Below the pieces are notes generated by a model. That model saw only the letters and a program-made list of their open reading frames with translations, was not told the origin of the DNA and ran no database searches. A stretch of DNA of 64,000 nucleotides. Origin: an uncultured Winogradskyella sp. (lineage in GTDB: Bacteria > Bacteroidota > Bacteroidia > Flavobacteriales > Flavobacteriaceae). Where the stretch lies: NCBI RefSeq assembly GCF_947495255.1, contig NZ_CANLYI010000004.1, forward strand, positions 248,001 to 312,000, given 5' to 3'. Shown piece by piece: positions 7,866-15,954 of this stretch. Numbering within the stretch: the stretch's first letter is position 1; the number at the start of each line of letters is the position of its first letter. The translations under genes were made by a program, and so were the position numbers.

Positions 7866-8765
7866 ATGATAAAACGCACACTATTTTTTGGTAATCCAGC
7901 CTATTTAAGTACTAAGCATGAGCAGTTGGTAGTTCGTTTTCCTGAAGACAATAAAAAAGAAGCCGTTGTTGCAATTGAAGATTTGGGCTATGTGGTGCTA
8001 GAGCATCCTCAAATTACCATTACCACAGGGTTATTGATGAAATTGGTACAAAATAAAACGGCTGTCATTACCTGTGATAAACAACATATGCCATGTGGAT
8101 TTTTACAACCTATGGTGGGGCATACAGAACAGACAGAGCGCATGCGTTATCAATTAAAAGCCAGTGTGCCTTTAAAAAAACAATTGTGGCAACAAACAGT
8201 TGTCGCTAAAGTAGATAATCAAGCCAATCATTTATTAGAGCAAGGTAAAAAGGCTTTAAAATTAAAGCGTTGGATAAAGGAAATAAAAAGTGGTGATCCA
8301 GGAAATATAGAAGCGATTTCTGCCGCCTACTATTTTCAAACCTTGTTTAACGCGTTAGATGGGTTTAGTAGAAACCAGAAAGGAGTTGCACCCAATAATT
8401 TATTAAATTATGGCTATGCCATACTAAGAGCGGTTACCGCCCGTGCTTTAGTGAGTAGCGGACTATTGCCTTCGGTTGGGATTTTTCATAGTAATAAGTA
8501 TAATGCATTTTGTTTGGCAGATGATGTAATGGAGCCTTACCGTCCCTATGTAGATGCCTTGGTCTATGATATGGTGGAAACAGGGTGTAATATAGAAGAC
8601 TTAAATAAAAATATAAAAACAGAATTATTAAAAATCCCGGCATTAGATGTTGTTATTGATGGAAAAAAGAGTCCGTTAATGGTGGCTATGAGTCGTACAA
8701 CGCATAGTTTACAAGAATGTTTTTCTGGAGTTAGCAGAAGGATATTATACCCGGAATTTAGTTAA
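7866..8765 (+). CDS. cas1: CRISPR integrase Cas1
   Basis: Cas1 inserts new spacers together with Cas2. The 299 residues show the type II pattern: Glu149 in GNIEAISAAYYF, His208 in SVGIFHSNKYNAF, and the acidic cluster LADDVMEPYRP (Asp219, Asp220, Glu223). These are the metal-binding residues of the family, all intact. It starts 3 bases after the cas9 stop and is co-transcribed. The 86-base gap to cas2 holds a palindromic repeat, unusual inside a cas operon. Confidence 0.96.
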   Translation: MIKRTLFFGNPAYLSTKHEQLVVRFPEDNKKEAVVAIEDLGYVVLEHPQITITTGLLMKLVQNKTAVITCDKQHMPCGFLQPMVGHTEQTERMRYQLKASVPLKKQLWQQTVVAKVDNQANHLLEQGKKALKLKRWIKEIKSGDPGNIEAISAAYYFQTLFNALDGFSRNQKGVAPNNLLNYGYAILRAVTARALVSSGLLPSVGIFHSNKYNAFCLADDVMEPYRPYVDALVYDMVETGCNIEDLNKNIKTELLKIPALDVVIDGKKSPLMVAMSRTTHSLQECFSGVSRRILYPEFS

Positions 8766-8773
8766 TATGTTAC

Positions 8774-9199
<426 letters not shown>

Positions 9200-9270
9200 G
9201 ATTAAAAAAAAGATTTCTAGCTTAAGTTGAGTAGAAAAACTGGGTTACTTTTTTATAAGCTAATAAGTGT

Positions 9271-9311
9271 TTTAAAAAACAGGATACCAGCTTTTTATGA
9301 CGGGTATCCTG
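9271..9311 (-). terminator. Terminator of the CRISPR array transcript, built partly from the last repeat
   Basis: On the minus strand CAGGATACC (9311-9303) pairs perfectly with GGTATCCTG (9288-9280) around a 14-base loop and is followed by TTTTTTAAAA. The first bases of the stem are the end of the final repeat (9308-9311). This is strong support for minus-strand crRNA transcription ending here, before reaching cas2. Confidence 0.75.
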
Positions 9312-10247
9312 TAAATGCTATACTAAAATAGTAATCTGAAAGCAATTCACAACAATGTTGTCAGTAAACTCTTCTTGCCATGACCTGTAAATGCTATACT
9401 AAAATAGTAATCTGAAAGCAATTCACAACAAATAAGTAATACATTAAAATTCTATTTCCCTGTAAATGCTATACTAAAATAGTAATCTGAAAGCAATTCA
9501 CAACGCGAACCGGTTGTGTATTTTAATGACCAAACCTGTAAATGCTATACTAAAATAGTAATCTGAAAGCAATTCACAACACACCTCGTAAGGCGTTAAT
9601 TTATTACGTCCCTGTAAATGCTATACTAAAATAGTAATCTGAAAGCAATTCACAACGCCACTAAGCACAAACTCGATAAGTTTTTTCCTGTAAATGCTAT
9701 ACTAAAATAGTAATCTGAAAGCAATTCACAACGTTATAATAATGACCACCAGAACCAGTTAACCTGTAAATGCTATACTAAAATAGTAATCTGAAAGCAA
9801 TTCACAACACTAACCGCGAGCATTTAGAAGCACCAGAACCTGTAAATGCTATACTAAAATAGTAATCTGAAAGCAATTCACAACAGATATTGATCAGAAA
9901 TTCTTCTTTGATTTCCTGTAAATGCTATACTAAAATAGTAATCTGAAAGCAATTCACAACATATAACACCTTATTTACTGAAGGCTTATTCCTGTAAATG
10001 CTATACTAAAATAGTAATCTGAAAGCAATTCACAACCCAGCAGAACGTTCCTTTTTTTTAGCCATTCCTGTAAATGCTATACTAAAATAGTAATCTGAAA
10101 GCAATTCACAACCCACTAGAAGATTTTACATCTAATTAAAATCCTGTAAATGCTATACTAAAATAGTAATCTGAAAGCAATTCACAACAAGCTGACGAGG
10201 AGCAAAAAATGTCTTTATCCTGTAAATGCTATACTAAAATAGCAATC
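9308..10247 (-). CRISPR. CRISPR array, 12 full 46-bp repeats plus a half repeat, 12 spacers
   Basis: Full repeats start at 9308, 9384, 9459, 9535, 9611, 9687, 9763, 9839, 9915, 9991, 10067 and 10143. They are 46 bp and identical as read (plus strand CCTGTAAATGCTATAC...AGCAATTCACAAC). A thirteenth at 10219 keeps the first 29 bp with one mismatch and then diverges. Spacers are 30 bp, except the second (29 bp, 9430-9458). The tracrRNA anti-repeat and the terminator at 9271-9311 show that crRNAs are read on the minus strand, from 10247 towards 9308, convergent with cas9-cas1-cas2. In this sense the repeat starts GTTGTGAATTGC, typical of II-C. The half repeat is the transcription-upstream one and keeps only the 3' part. 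Confidence 0.97.
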
Positions 10248-10446
10248 CATTTAACCTTGAGAACCTAAATTGTGAAGTTACCGTTGTAAAATTAATTAAA
10301 AGAAAACAAAAAACTACACCCAATTTACACCTCATAACTCGGAAGATATAGTGTTTAATAGAATAGTTATATATTGTATCAAGCGTAAAAAGTAAAATAT
10401 TTGTATGTAAATTTATCTTTAGGTTTATAACCTCGGAATTTGAAGT

Positions 10447-10755
10447 TTATTCAGGTATGTTTATACCATACATAAGTTCGAACTCTTTAAAGAATTTTTT
10501 TAAGGAATACTTTTCATGTCTACAAATATTATAGATCGTAGTCATTGGAATATCATACCCATCCGAACTTTTTAACTTGCTTAGAGTTGATGAAGATAAG
10601 CCACATAAATACGCATATTTGTTTTGGGAAATCGAATTCCCACTTTGGTCGTAATATGATTGTAAGAATTTTTCAGATATGAAGTTGCATAAATACTTAT
10701 TTACTAAAGTATTAGCTTTATTTAGTTCATTCTTATTTCTTTTACCTTCAATCAT
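10447..10755 (-). CDS. Small HTH DNA-binding protein
   Basis: This 102-residue protein carries a Cro/C1-like helix-turn-helix in the middle (ISQNKYAYLCGLSSSTLSKL, about residues 42-61), followed by PMTTIYNICRHEKYSLKKFF, the usual closing helices. There is no effector domain. It stands alone beside the upstream end of the CRISPR array and reads towards it. A palindrome 47 bases before its start (10802-10815) is a candidate operator. A role in the island or in array expression is possible but not shown. Confidence 0.7.
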   Translation of the reverse strand: MIEGKRNKNELNKANTLVNKYLCNFISEKFLQSYYDQSGNSISQNKYAYLCGLSSSTLSKLKSSDGYDIPMTTIYNICRHEKYSLKKFFKEFELMYGINIPE

Positions 10756-10801
10756 GCGTTCGTATTCACTTCAAATCAAATGAATAATCAAAAAATAACT
10801 G

Positions 10802-10815
10802 TTCGCTTTAGCGAA
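10802..10815. promoter_or_regulatory. Palindrome upstream of the HTH gene
   Basis: TTCGCT-TT-AGCGAA is a perfect 6-base inverted repeat, 47 bases upstream of the minus-strand HTH gene. Its size and position fit an autoregulatory operator. No promoter boxes are convincing around it. Confidence 0.35.
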
Positions 10816-11165
10816 TGATTAAATATTTTTATTATTTTTATACCTGAATACCTACATTTGCGATTCTTCGAATAGAAAATACTTGAAGTCATCGCTTAGA
10901 GTCTCTGAATAGAAAACTGGTAATTTTTACAATGGAGATGATAAGTAGATTGGCTCACGTTCAGGGCGTGGACTCTCTTATCATTGTAAAGTACTTCAGT
11001 ACTTTTACTTCGTTAAGTTGAGTATCGCGCCCTTTGTTTTATGGACGCTTATAGCTTTGGGCTGTTTCACTAAATGTTTGGTAGGCTTCCGTAATAAACT
11101 GTAAAGTTTGGCGCTCAATGGTTACTTGGGAAAATCTAAACCATTCCCGTTAAATACTATGGAAT
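10816..11165. other. Non-coding stretch with hairpins and a possible gene remnant
   Basis: There is no intact gene. GAATAGAAAA occurs twice, near 10869 and 10906. ATGATAAG and CTTATCAT (about 10937-10984) form an imperfect long hairpin whose top holds CACG...CGTG. GTAAAGTACTTCAGTACTTTTAC (10986-11007) is a near-perfect stem. On the minus strand about 11041-11110 stays open and reads TIERQTLQFITEAYQTF, ending in a stop, without a start codon; it may be the tail of a lost gene. I cannot assign a function. Confidence 0.35.
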
Positions 11166-11699
11166 ATGTCCAAGGATAAAATACATCCAAAATGCATTGA
11201 AGGGTATAGGTCGCTTTTTGATACCCTTTATCCGCCTTTGTGCCTGTTTGCTAACAAATACCTTAATGATATTGATACGTCTAAGGATATTGTACAAGAG
11301 GTATTTATCAAGATTTGGGAACGAAAAATCGAATATCCAAACTTTTTTGCTATAAAATCCTTACTGTATAAATCAGTTAGAAACCGTTGTTTAGACTATC
11401 TTAAAAGTAAATATCATAGAAGTATGGTTCAATCTCCTGATATTGACTTTGACCATATGTTAAGTGATGAATTTTTCTATACCCAATTAACACTTATTGA
11501 TACCTATGACCAGCTAGAGACCGCCATTAAGCATCTGCCCAAAAAAAGTGAAGCTGTTATTAGACTAACTCTAAATGCCTATACTAATAAAGAAATAGCT
11601 GAAGAACTCTCTATAAGCAAAAACACCGTTAAATCCCAAAAGCGTATTGCTTACAACAAGCTAAGGCAGTCTCTTGGAAGCCTATTAAATTCATTTTGA
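11166..11699 (+). CDS. RNA polymerase ECF sigma factor (Bacteroidota type)
   Basis: This 177-residue protein has region 2 (YPPLCLFANKYLNDIDTSKD, then IVQEVFIKIWER) and region 4 (LPKKSEAVIRLTLNAYTNKE, then IAEELSISKNTVKSQ), the standard two-domain ECF arrangement. Relatives usually sit beside a FecR-like anti-sigma factor and a TonB receptor. Neither is present here, so it is an orphan and its signal is unknown. It lies between the CRISPR array and the abiE pair on the island. Nearly 500 bases without genes follow. Confidence 0.88.
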   Translation: MSKDKIHPKCIEGYRSLFDTLYPPLCLFANKYLNDIDTSKDIVQEVFIKIWERKIEYPNFFAIKSLLYKSVRNRCLDYLKSKYHRSMVQSPDIDFDHMLSDEFFYTQLTLIDTYDQLETAIKHLPKKSEAVIRLTLNAYTNKEIAEELSISKNTVKSQKRIAYNKLRQSLGSLLNSF

Positions 11700-12127
11700 T
11701 TTTTGCTAATGGCTTATAATCTTAAAATATAAGCTGTAAATTCAATACATATAATTTTTATGCTTAATTATTTGTACTTGTTGTCTTTTTATTGATTAAA
11801 TTAACTCTTTTTCTATCACATTTGTAACACACATAAAGCCTTAACCCCTAGCAATAGTATAGTGTAATATTTTGTATCGAAAATTAAGACCATATTAAAA
11901 AAGAATGACCCTGACCATAATTAAACAGCTGAATAGATCATAACCTTTATAAGACTGGGTTAATTGATTTCTATGTAAAAATGAAGTCATTAATAAATGT
12001 TTAATATCACACCTTCTTTTGTCATTTCATTCAAATTTACACTTCAACCCTTTGTTAAATACTTATAAGACACATGAGAGATAATAGTTTAAATTTAATC
12101 AATGGGATAAACTATTAGTTTCTTTAT
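11700..12127. other. AT-rich intergenic stretch, nothing recognised
   Basis: No open frame of interest, RNA gene or strong repeat is visible. The stretch is strongly AT-rich. Its right end holds the abiE promoter, listed separately. Confidence 0.5.
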
Positions 12128-12158
12128 TTTGGTAATTATAAACTAGTTTATATCTTTG
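12128..12158 (+). promoter_or_regulatory. Promoter of the abiE operon
   Basis: TTTG (12128-12131), 19 bases, then TATCTTTG (12151-12158) is an exact match to both boxes of the Bacteroidota housekeeping promoter (TTTG, TAnnTTTG) with ideal spacing. Transcription should begin about 12163-12167, some 20 bases before the abiEi start. A second -7-like box TATATTTG follows at about 12162-12169. Confidence 0.7.
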
Positions 12159-12185
12159 GTTTATATTTGTAAATAATACTACACT

Positions 12186-12953
12186 ATGAGTTTAGAAAAA
12201 GAACATAAAATAAACTCTCTTTTGCGTGGTTGGCCACAAAACGCTGTGTATCTTACATCGTGGTTAGTGGAAAACGGATATTCTCATCAGTTATTGAGCC
12301 GATATAAAAAGAGTAATTGGATTACTTCTCTAAATAATGGAGCATATGTGAGAAGTGGAGATTCAGCAACCATAGAAGGAGCTGTTTTTGCATTACAATC
12401 ACAAAGTCATGTTAGTATTCATCCGGGCGGAAAATCAGCTTTAAATCTATTAGGAAAGGCTCATTATCTGGAATTTTCAAGACAACAGTATATTCTTTTT
12501 GGAAATGAAAACGAGCGAATTCCTTCTTGGTTGACAAATTATAATTGGGAAATGAAGTTAAACTATTATCCTACATCATTCTTGCCTGCTGATTTTGGTT
12601 TTACAGAAGTTGAAATAAATGGATTTTCTATAAAAGTATCAGGTGCAGCACGAGCAATAATGGAGTGTTTGTATTTAGCTCCTAAAAAGCAAGATTTAAA
12701 GGAATGCTATGAACTCATGGAAGGTTTGAATAATTTGCGTCCTAATCAAGTACAGCCATTGCTCGAAGCTTGTAAATCAGTAAAAGTAAAACGATTGTTT
12801 TTATATCTGGCTAATAAGTGTCGACATCCGTGGTTAGAATTTGTAAGCGTTGAGAACATTGACTTGGGAAAGGGGAAACGACAAATTGTCGCCGATGGCG
12901 TATATGATCCAAAATATAAAATTACAATTCCTAAAAATTTGGTGGATGAATAA
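12186..12953 (+). CDS. abiEi: Type IV antitoxin AbiEi family protein
   Basis: AbiEi is the DNA-binding antitoxin of the AbiE abortive-infection system. The N-terminal winged-helix-like part (VYLTSWLVENGYSHQLLSRY, then KSNWITSLNNGAYVR) and the region SIHPGGKSALNLLGKAHYLE match the AbiEi family with its N-terminal antitoxin domain. Length (255 aa) is usual. Its stop overlaps the toxin gene by 8 bases (12946-12953), so the pair is translationally coupled. The family represses its own promoter, here probably the one at 12128-12158; no operator repeats are obvious. Confidence 0.88.
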   Translation: MSLEKEHKINSLLRGWPQNAVYLTSWLVENGYSHQLLSRYKKSNWITSLNNGAYVRSGDSATIEGAVFALQSQSHVSIHPGGKSALNLLGKAHYLEFSRQQYILFGNENERIPSWLTNYNWEMKLNYYPTSFLPADFGFTEVEINGFSIKVSGAARAIMECLYLAPKKQDLKECYELMEGLNNLRPNQVQPLLEACKSVKVKRLFLYLANKCRHPWLEFVSVENIDLGKGKRQIVADGVYDPKYKITIPKNLVDE

Positions 12954-13845
12954 TTATAAGCATCAAGTGCGATTACTTCTAAGTGTAATTCCTGAAGTAG
13001 CAAAAGAAAAATGCTTTGCTCTTCATGGGGGTACGGCTATCAATTTATTTGTAAGGGATATGTCTAGGTTGTCAGTTGATATTGATTTAACATATATACC
13101 TATAGAAAATAGAACAACTTCTTTTTCTAATATTAATAATGCCTTAGGAGAAATAAAGAAACGCTTGAATACAATTTTTCCAAATTTATTGATCGAACAT
13201 CAAAAGGACAAGCTAAAATTACAGATAAGTGATAAAGGTGCTTTAATTAAAATTGAAGTAAATCAAGGCATCAGAGGTTTATTGGGTGATACGAGTACTT
13301 TGGTTTTATGCAATAAAGCGCAAGAAGATTTCGATGTCTTTTGTTCAATTCAAGGAGTTTCGTTTGGACAATTGTATGGTGGAAAAATAGTTGCTGCGTT
13401 GGATAGACAACATCCAAGAGATTTATTTGATGTAAAGGATTTGTTAGACAATGAAGGGTTTACAGAAGAAATAAAAGAAGGTTTTATCTTTACATTGCTG
13501 AGTAGCAAAAGACCTATTAAAGAAGTATTATTTCCAAATTTAATCAATCAAGAACAAGCTTTTGAAAACCAATTTATGGGTATGACAGAAAGGCTTTTTT
13601 CGTATGTGGATTTTGAGCAAACAAGGGAAAAGCTAATTGAAAATATACAGGAAGAACTAACCGAAAGTGATAAGAAATTTATTGTGAATTTTGAAAACAC
13701 GTCTCCGGATTGGAGCGTTTATGATTTTGAAAAGTTTCCGGCCATACAATGGAAACTTCAAAACTTACAATCACTTAAGGAAAGTAACCCCAAAAAGCAT
13801 ACTTTCAATATGAAGGAACTGAAAAGATTACTTATCAATTATTAA
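12946..13845 (+). CDS. abiEii: AbiEii/AbiGii-family nucleotidyltransferase toxin
   Basis: This 299-residue protein has the nucleotidyltransferase motifs of the toxin family: ALHGGTAINLF (Gly28-Gly29-Thr30) and RLSVDIDLTY (Asp45, Asp47), then the GQLYGGKIVAALDRQHPRDL region. Family members add nucleotides, in known cases to tRNA, and stop growth on phage infection. The open frame extends upstream to 12850 inside the antitoxin gene, but ATG 12946 (MNNYKHQVRLLL) gives the family N-terminus and the usual overlap. The stop coincides with the edge of an integrase remnant, so the 3' end lies at a recombination junction. The motifs are intact. Confidence 0.9.
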   Translation: MNNYKHQVRLLLSVIPEVAKEKCFALHGGTAINLFVRDMSRLSVDIDLTYIPIENRTTSFSNINNALGEIKKRLNTIFPNLLIEHQKDKLKLQISDKGALIKIEVNQGIRGLLGDTSTLVLCNKAQEDFDVFCSIQGVSFGQLYGGKIVAALDRQHPRDLFDVKDLLDNEGFTEEIKEGFIFTLLSSKRPIKEVLFPNLINQEQAFENQFMGMTERLFSYVDFEQTREKLIENIQEELTESDKKFIVNFENTSPDWSVYDFEKFPAIQWKLQNLQSLKESNPKKHTFNMKELKRLLINY

Positions 13846-13935
13846 ATTCCTTAAGATAAGTTTGTGAGAGGCTGATATTTTGATGGCCCATAGATTCGCT
13901 AATAATATTGGTAGCTACCCCTTTTTATTTTAAGT
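13846..13935 (-). pseudogene. Tyrosine integrase, C-terminal remnant
   Basis: This stretch is a diverged copy of the 3' end of the integrase gene at 14472 (compare 14508-14600). On the minus strand it reads KGVATNIISESMGHQNI, against KGVATDIISESMGHQNLS in the intact gene, with a stop in place of the residue before it. Weaker similarity may run to about 13970. It begins right after the abiEii stop. It marks an older or partially deleted integration event inside the island. Confidence 0.75.
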
Positions 13936-14078
13936 ATTCACCAGCATAATAATGTGCGGAATGTTCCGAATGAAAATTCAATTTTTCAATAGCTCTTGAA
14001 TTAAAGAAATTTTGTGTTTTAGTATTGTTGTATTCTCAAGGTTTTTTTAATACTTGTGATATTTTCAAAGTTGCTTAT

Positions 14079-14107
14079 AAAAAAAGCCCTCTAGAAAATC
14101 AGAGGGC
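14079..14107 (-). terminator. Terminator of the histone-H1-like gene
   Basis: On the minus strand GCCCTCT (14107-14101) and AGAGGGC (14092-14086) form a perfect 7-base stem with an 8-base loop, followed by TTTTTTT. It lies 18 bases after the gene's stop. Confidence 0.85.
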
Positions 14108-14124
14108 AGTTTGTTTGCGGCTAT

Positions 14125-14301
14125 TTATTTTTTAGCATCTTCTATAGAGACTTTTCTAAATTCTTTTAATAGTTTTTCTAGTCCTAAAGTTGATTTACGT
14201 GCTCTTGGCCCAGCTGCTTTTACTCCATTTTCAATTAATGAAGTTGATTCTTTTTTGAATGTTTCAATTTCTGTGTTGATTTTTTCAATTAATTCTTTCA
14301 T
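14125..14301 (-). CDS. Histone H1-like (Hc1) nucleoid protein
   Basis: The 58 residues (MKELIEKINTEIETFKKEST, later AGPRARKSTLGLEKLLKEFR) match the short lysine-rich histone-H1/Hc1-like proteins common in Bacteroidota, thought to bind DNA non-specifically. An upstream in-frame ATG at 14325 exists, but a -7 box (TACTTTTG, 14330-14323) covers it, so ATG 14301 is the real start. A strong terminator follows. It is a single-gene unit between the integrase remnant and the intact integrase; it may be island cargo. Confidence 0.82.
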   Translation of the reverse strand: MKELIEKINTEIETFKKESTSLIENGVKAAGPRARKSTLGLEKLLKEFRKVSIEDAKK

Positions 14302-14322
14302 GATTTTTTTTAAATTAGAGGG

Positions 14323-14330
14323 CAAAAGTA
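14323..14330 (-). promoter_or_regulatory. -7 promoter box of the histone-H1-like gene
   Basis: TACTTTTG on the minus strand is an exact TAnnTTTG match. The -33 box about 20 bases upstream is weak (TTTA). The start site would be near 14317, giving a leader of about 16 bases and deciding the start codon at 14301. Confidence 0.55.
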
Positions 14331-14471
14331 GTGTGTTTGTTTTTGAAATCTAAAAAGATTAGTGTTAAAATAGGATTTTTTAGTGGCTACTGAAATCTAT
14401 CAATTTTCATTATGAATTGCCACAGTTAAGTCCTTACAAATATTGGTCATCTTGCAAAATTAAATTCACCT

Positions 14472-15680
14472 TCAAACCAAAATTTCGATCGCATTATCTA
14501 AAACTGAATTGTCAAATTCTTTAAGATAAGTTTGTGTGATACTGAGGTTTTGATGGCCCATGGATTCACTAATAATATCGGTCGCTACCCCTTTTTGTTT
14601 TAAACAGTTAGCAAAACTATGTCTGGCGACATAGCTGGTTATGGGTTTATCAATTCCACATATTTCGGCAATCTCTTTTAATTCTTTGTTATAGCGCTGA
14701 AGGGTTTTATGTTTTCTGTTTTCCAATTGTGGAGGGGTCAAGTTGTTTTTTAAAAGAATAGGAAATACATATTTAGTATCAATTGCAAAGGCTTTATAAT
14801 AATTCAAAATCTCTCGAACAGGGGGTAGAATTTTAATTTTGAAATTCCCTTTAGTTTTAGATCTCGTATAATATATTTTATCATTGTTAATTGCTTTCCA
14901 CTCAAGTTTCATCATATCCACAAAGTTCATTCCTCTAGTGTAAAAACTAAATATGAAATAGTTTCTGGTATTGACGTACCGTGGATATCTTGCTAAGTCG
15001 AAATCTCTAATTTGAAGGATTTCTTCCATTCTTAAAGCCTTTTTGAGATTTTTACCTTTTAGTTTTGAAACCTTATAAATTTTAAAGGGATAGTCCTGTT
15101 CTTTAGCTATTTTTCTTTCAATAGCAAAGTTATATAGTGCTCTTATGGTTCTCATTCGCACACCTATGCCACCATCGCTTCCTCCTCTTGACCTTAAGAA
15201 GGCTTCATATTTATTTAAAAAGGAAGGGGTGATGTCTTTAAAATTAAGTCTAGTGCTTTTATGAAATAAATTTAAAGAAGCGAACACTTCTTTATTTACG
15301 CGTGCATTGCCTGTTCTTCCTGCATAGATCATTTCACTAATAATTTCATCCCAAAAATAAAAAACATTTTGATATACTGGATTAGACACAAGTCTAAAGC
15401 GATTTTCAAAATCTTTTAGTGTGAAATCACTTTTTTCCATTTCTAAGTCGGAAAGAATTTTTAACGCTCTATCCTTGAATTTAAGAAGTAACCTGTTATT
15501 TTGGATATTATTTGAATTCTTACTGGTAAAGCTCCCTGTTGTTTGATTCCACTCCATCGGGAATGCTCTAAATATTGTTTTAAAATATTTCGATTTTCTA
15601 TCTTTCGACACTCTTAAAGAGATGGGATAACTACCATCAGCAAGTACTGTTTTTCTCAATACGGTTTTTACGGTTGACAT
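14472..15680 (-). CDS. Tyrosine-type site-specific integrase
   Basis: The 402-residue recombinase is of the Bacteroidota integrase type: an N-terminal arm-binding domain, a SAM-like core-binding domain (about residues 100-200), and the catalytic domain. The catalytic set is visible: Arg in FYTRGMNFVDMMKLEW, the ARHSFANCLK segment (motif HxxR region), His in SMGHQNLS, and the nucleophile Tyr in ITQTYLKEF. It lies beside the tRNA 3' fragment at 15833-15874, its probable attachment site. Its start is about 150 bases from that site, as in tRNA-integrating islands. It looks intact, so the island may still be excisable. Confidence 0.92.
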   Translation of the reverse strand: MSTVKTVLRKTVLADGSYPISLRVSKDRKSKYFKTIFRAFPMEWNQTTGSFTSKNSNNIQNNRLLLKFKDRALKILSDLEMEKSDFTLKDFENRFRLVSNPVYQNVFYFWDEIISEMIYAGRTGNARVNKEVFASLNLFHKSTRLNFKDITPSFLNKYEAFLRSRGGSDGGIGVRMRTIRALYNFAIERKIAKEQDYPFKIYKVSKLKGKNLKKALRMEEILQIRDFDLARYPRYVNTRNYFIFSFYTRGMNFVDMMKLEWKAINNDKIYYTRSKTKGNFKIKILPPVREILNYYKAFAIDTKYVFPILLKNNLTPPQLENRKHKTLQRYNKELKEIAEICGIDKPITSYVARHSFANCLKQKGVATDIISESMGHQNLSITQTYLKEFDNSVLDNAIEILV

Positions 15681-15697
15681 AGACTTAGATTTAATCA

Positions 15698-15716
15698 GTA
15701 CAACATCTGTACAACA
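15698..15716. repeat. Tandem GTACAACA sites upstream of the integrase
   Basis: GTACAACA occurs at 15698-15705 and 15709-15716, 11 bases apart, which places both copies on one face of the helix. Position between integrase start and attachment site fits arm-type integrase or excisionase binding sites. Function is inferred. Confidence 0.35.
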
Positions 15717-15832
15717 AATTGCCTTTTAAAGGTAAATCATATGCAAATAAAAACAAAACAAAATCTTATAAATAACTGATAGTGAATACATAAGGTGCTA
15801 AATATTGCTAAATGAAAACTAAAATAATCCGT

Positions 15833-15874
15833 CTCATAATCAGGTGGTCCTTGGTTCGAGCCCAAGTGGGACCA
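15833..15874 (+). other. tRNA (CAU anticodon) 3' fragment: island attachment site
   Basis: The sequence has the 7-base anticodon loop CTCATAA, a 3' anticodon strand TCAGG, variable loop, T arm CTTGG-TTCGAGC-CCAAG and acceptor strand TGGGACC-A. The 5' half is absent: the bases upstream (AATCCGT) cannot pair with TCAGG, and no D arm is present. It therefore is the duplicated 3' part of a tRNA-Met or tRNA-Ile2 left at the right end of an element integrated by the adjacent integrase. The intact tRNA is expected to the left, outside the window. The original tRNA terminator follows. Confidence 0.75.
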
Positions 15875-15883
15875 CAACTTAAA

Positions 15884-15919
15884 AACCTCAATAATCATTA
15901 TGATTGTTGAGGTTTTTTT
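15884..15919 (+). terminator. Intrinsic terminator after the tRNA fragment
   Basis: AACCTCAATAATCA (15884-15897) and TGATTGTTGAGGTT (15901-15914) form a 14-base stem with one G-U pair, followed by TTTTT. It was probably the tRNA gene's own terminator. Confidence 0.8.
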
Positions 15920-15954
15920 ATTCATGTATAGGACCGTTTCGTTCTTAATTTACA

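Noticed and set aside
8434..8643. 69-codon frame antisense to cas1
   Set aside because: Shadow of an intact, strongly conserved gene.
9200..9307. Stretch between cas2 and the array as a classical leader with the array promoter
   Set aside because: The anti-repeat and the terminator show that crRNAs are transcribed from the other end. It could still take part in spacer acquisition.
12850..12945. Upstream extension of the AbiEii frame
   Set aside because: It overlaps the antitoxin coding sequence by over 100 bases; ATG 12946 gives the family N-terminus.
15737..15925. 62-codon minus-strand open frame containing SNQGPPDYE
   Set aside because: It is the antisense translation of the tRNA fragment and terminator, a well-known false gene pattern.
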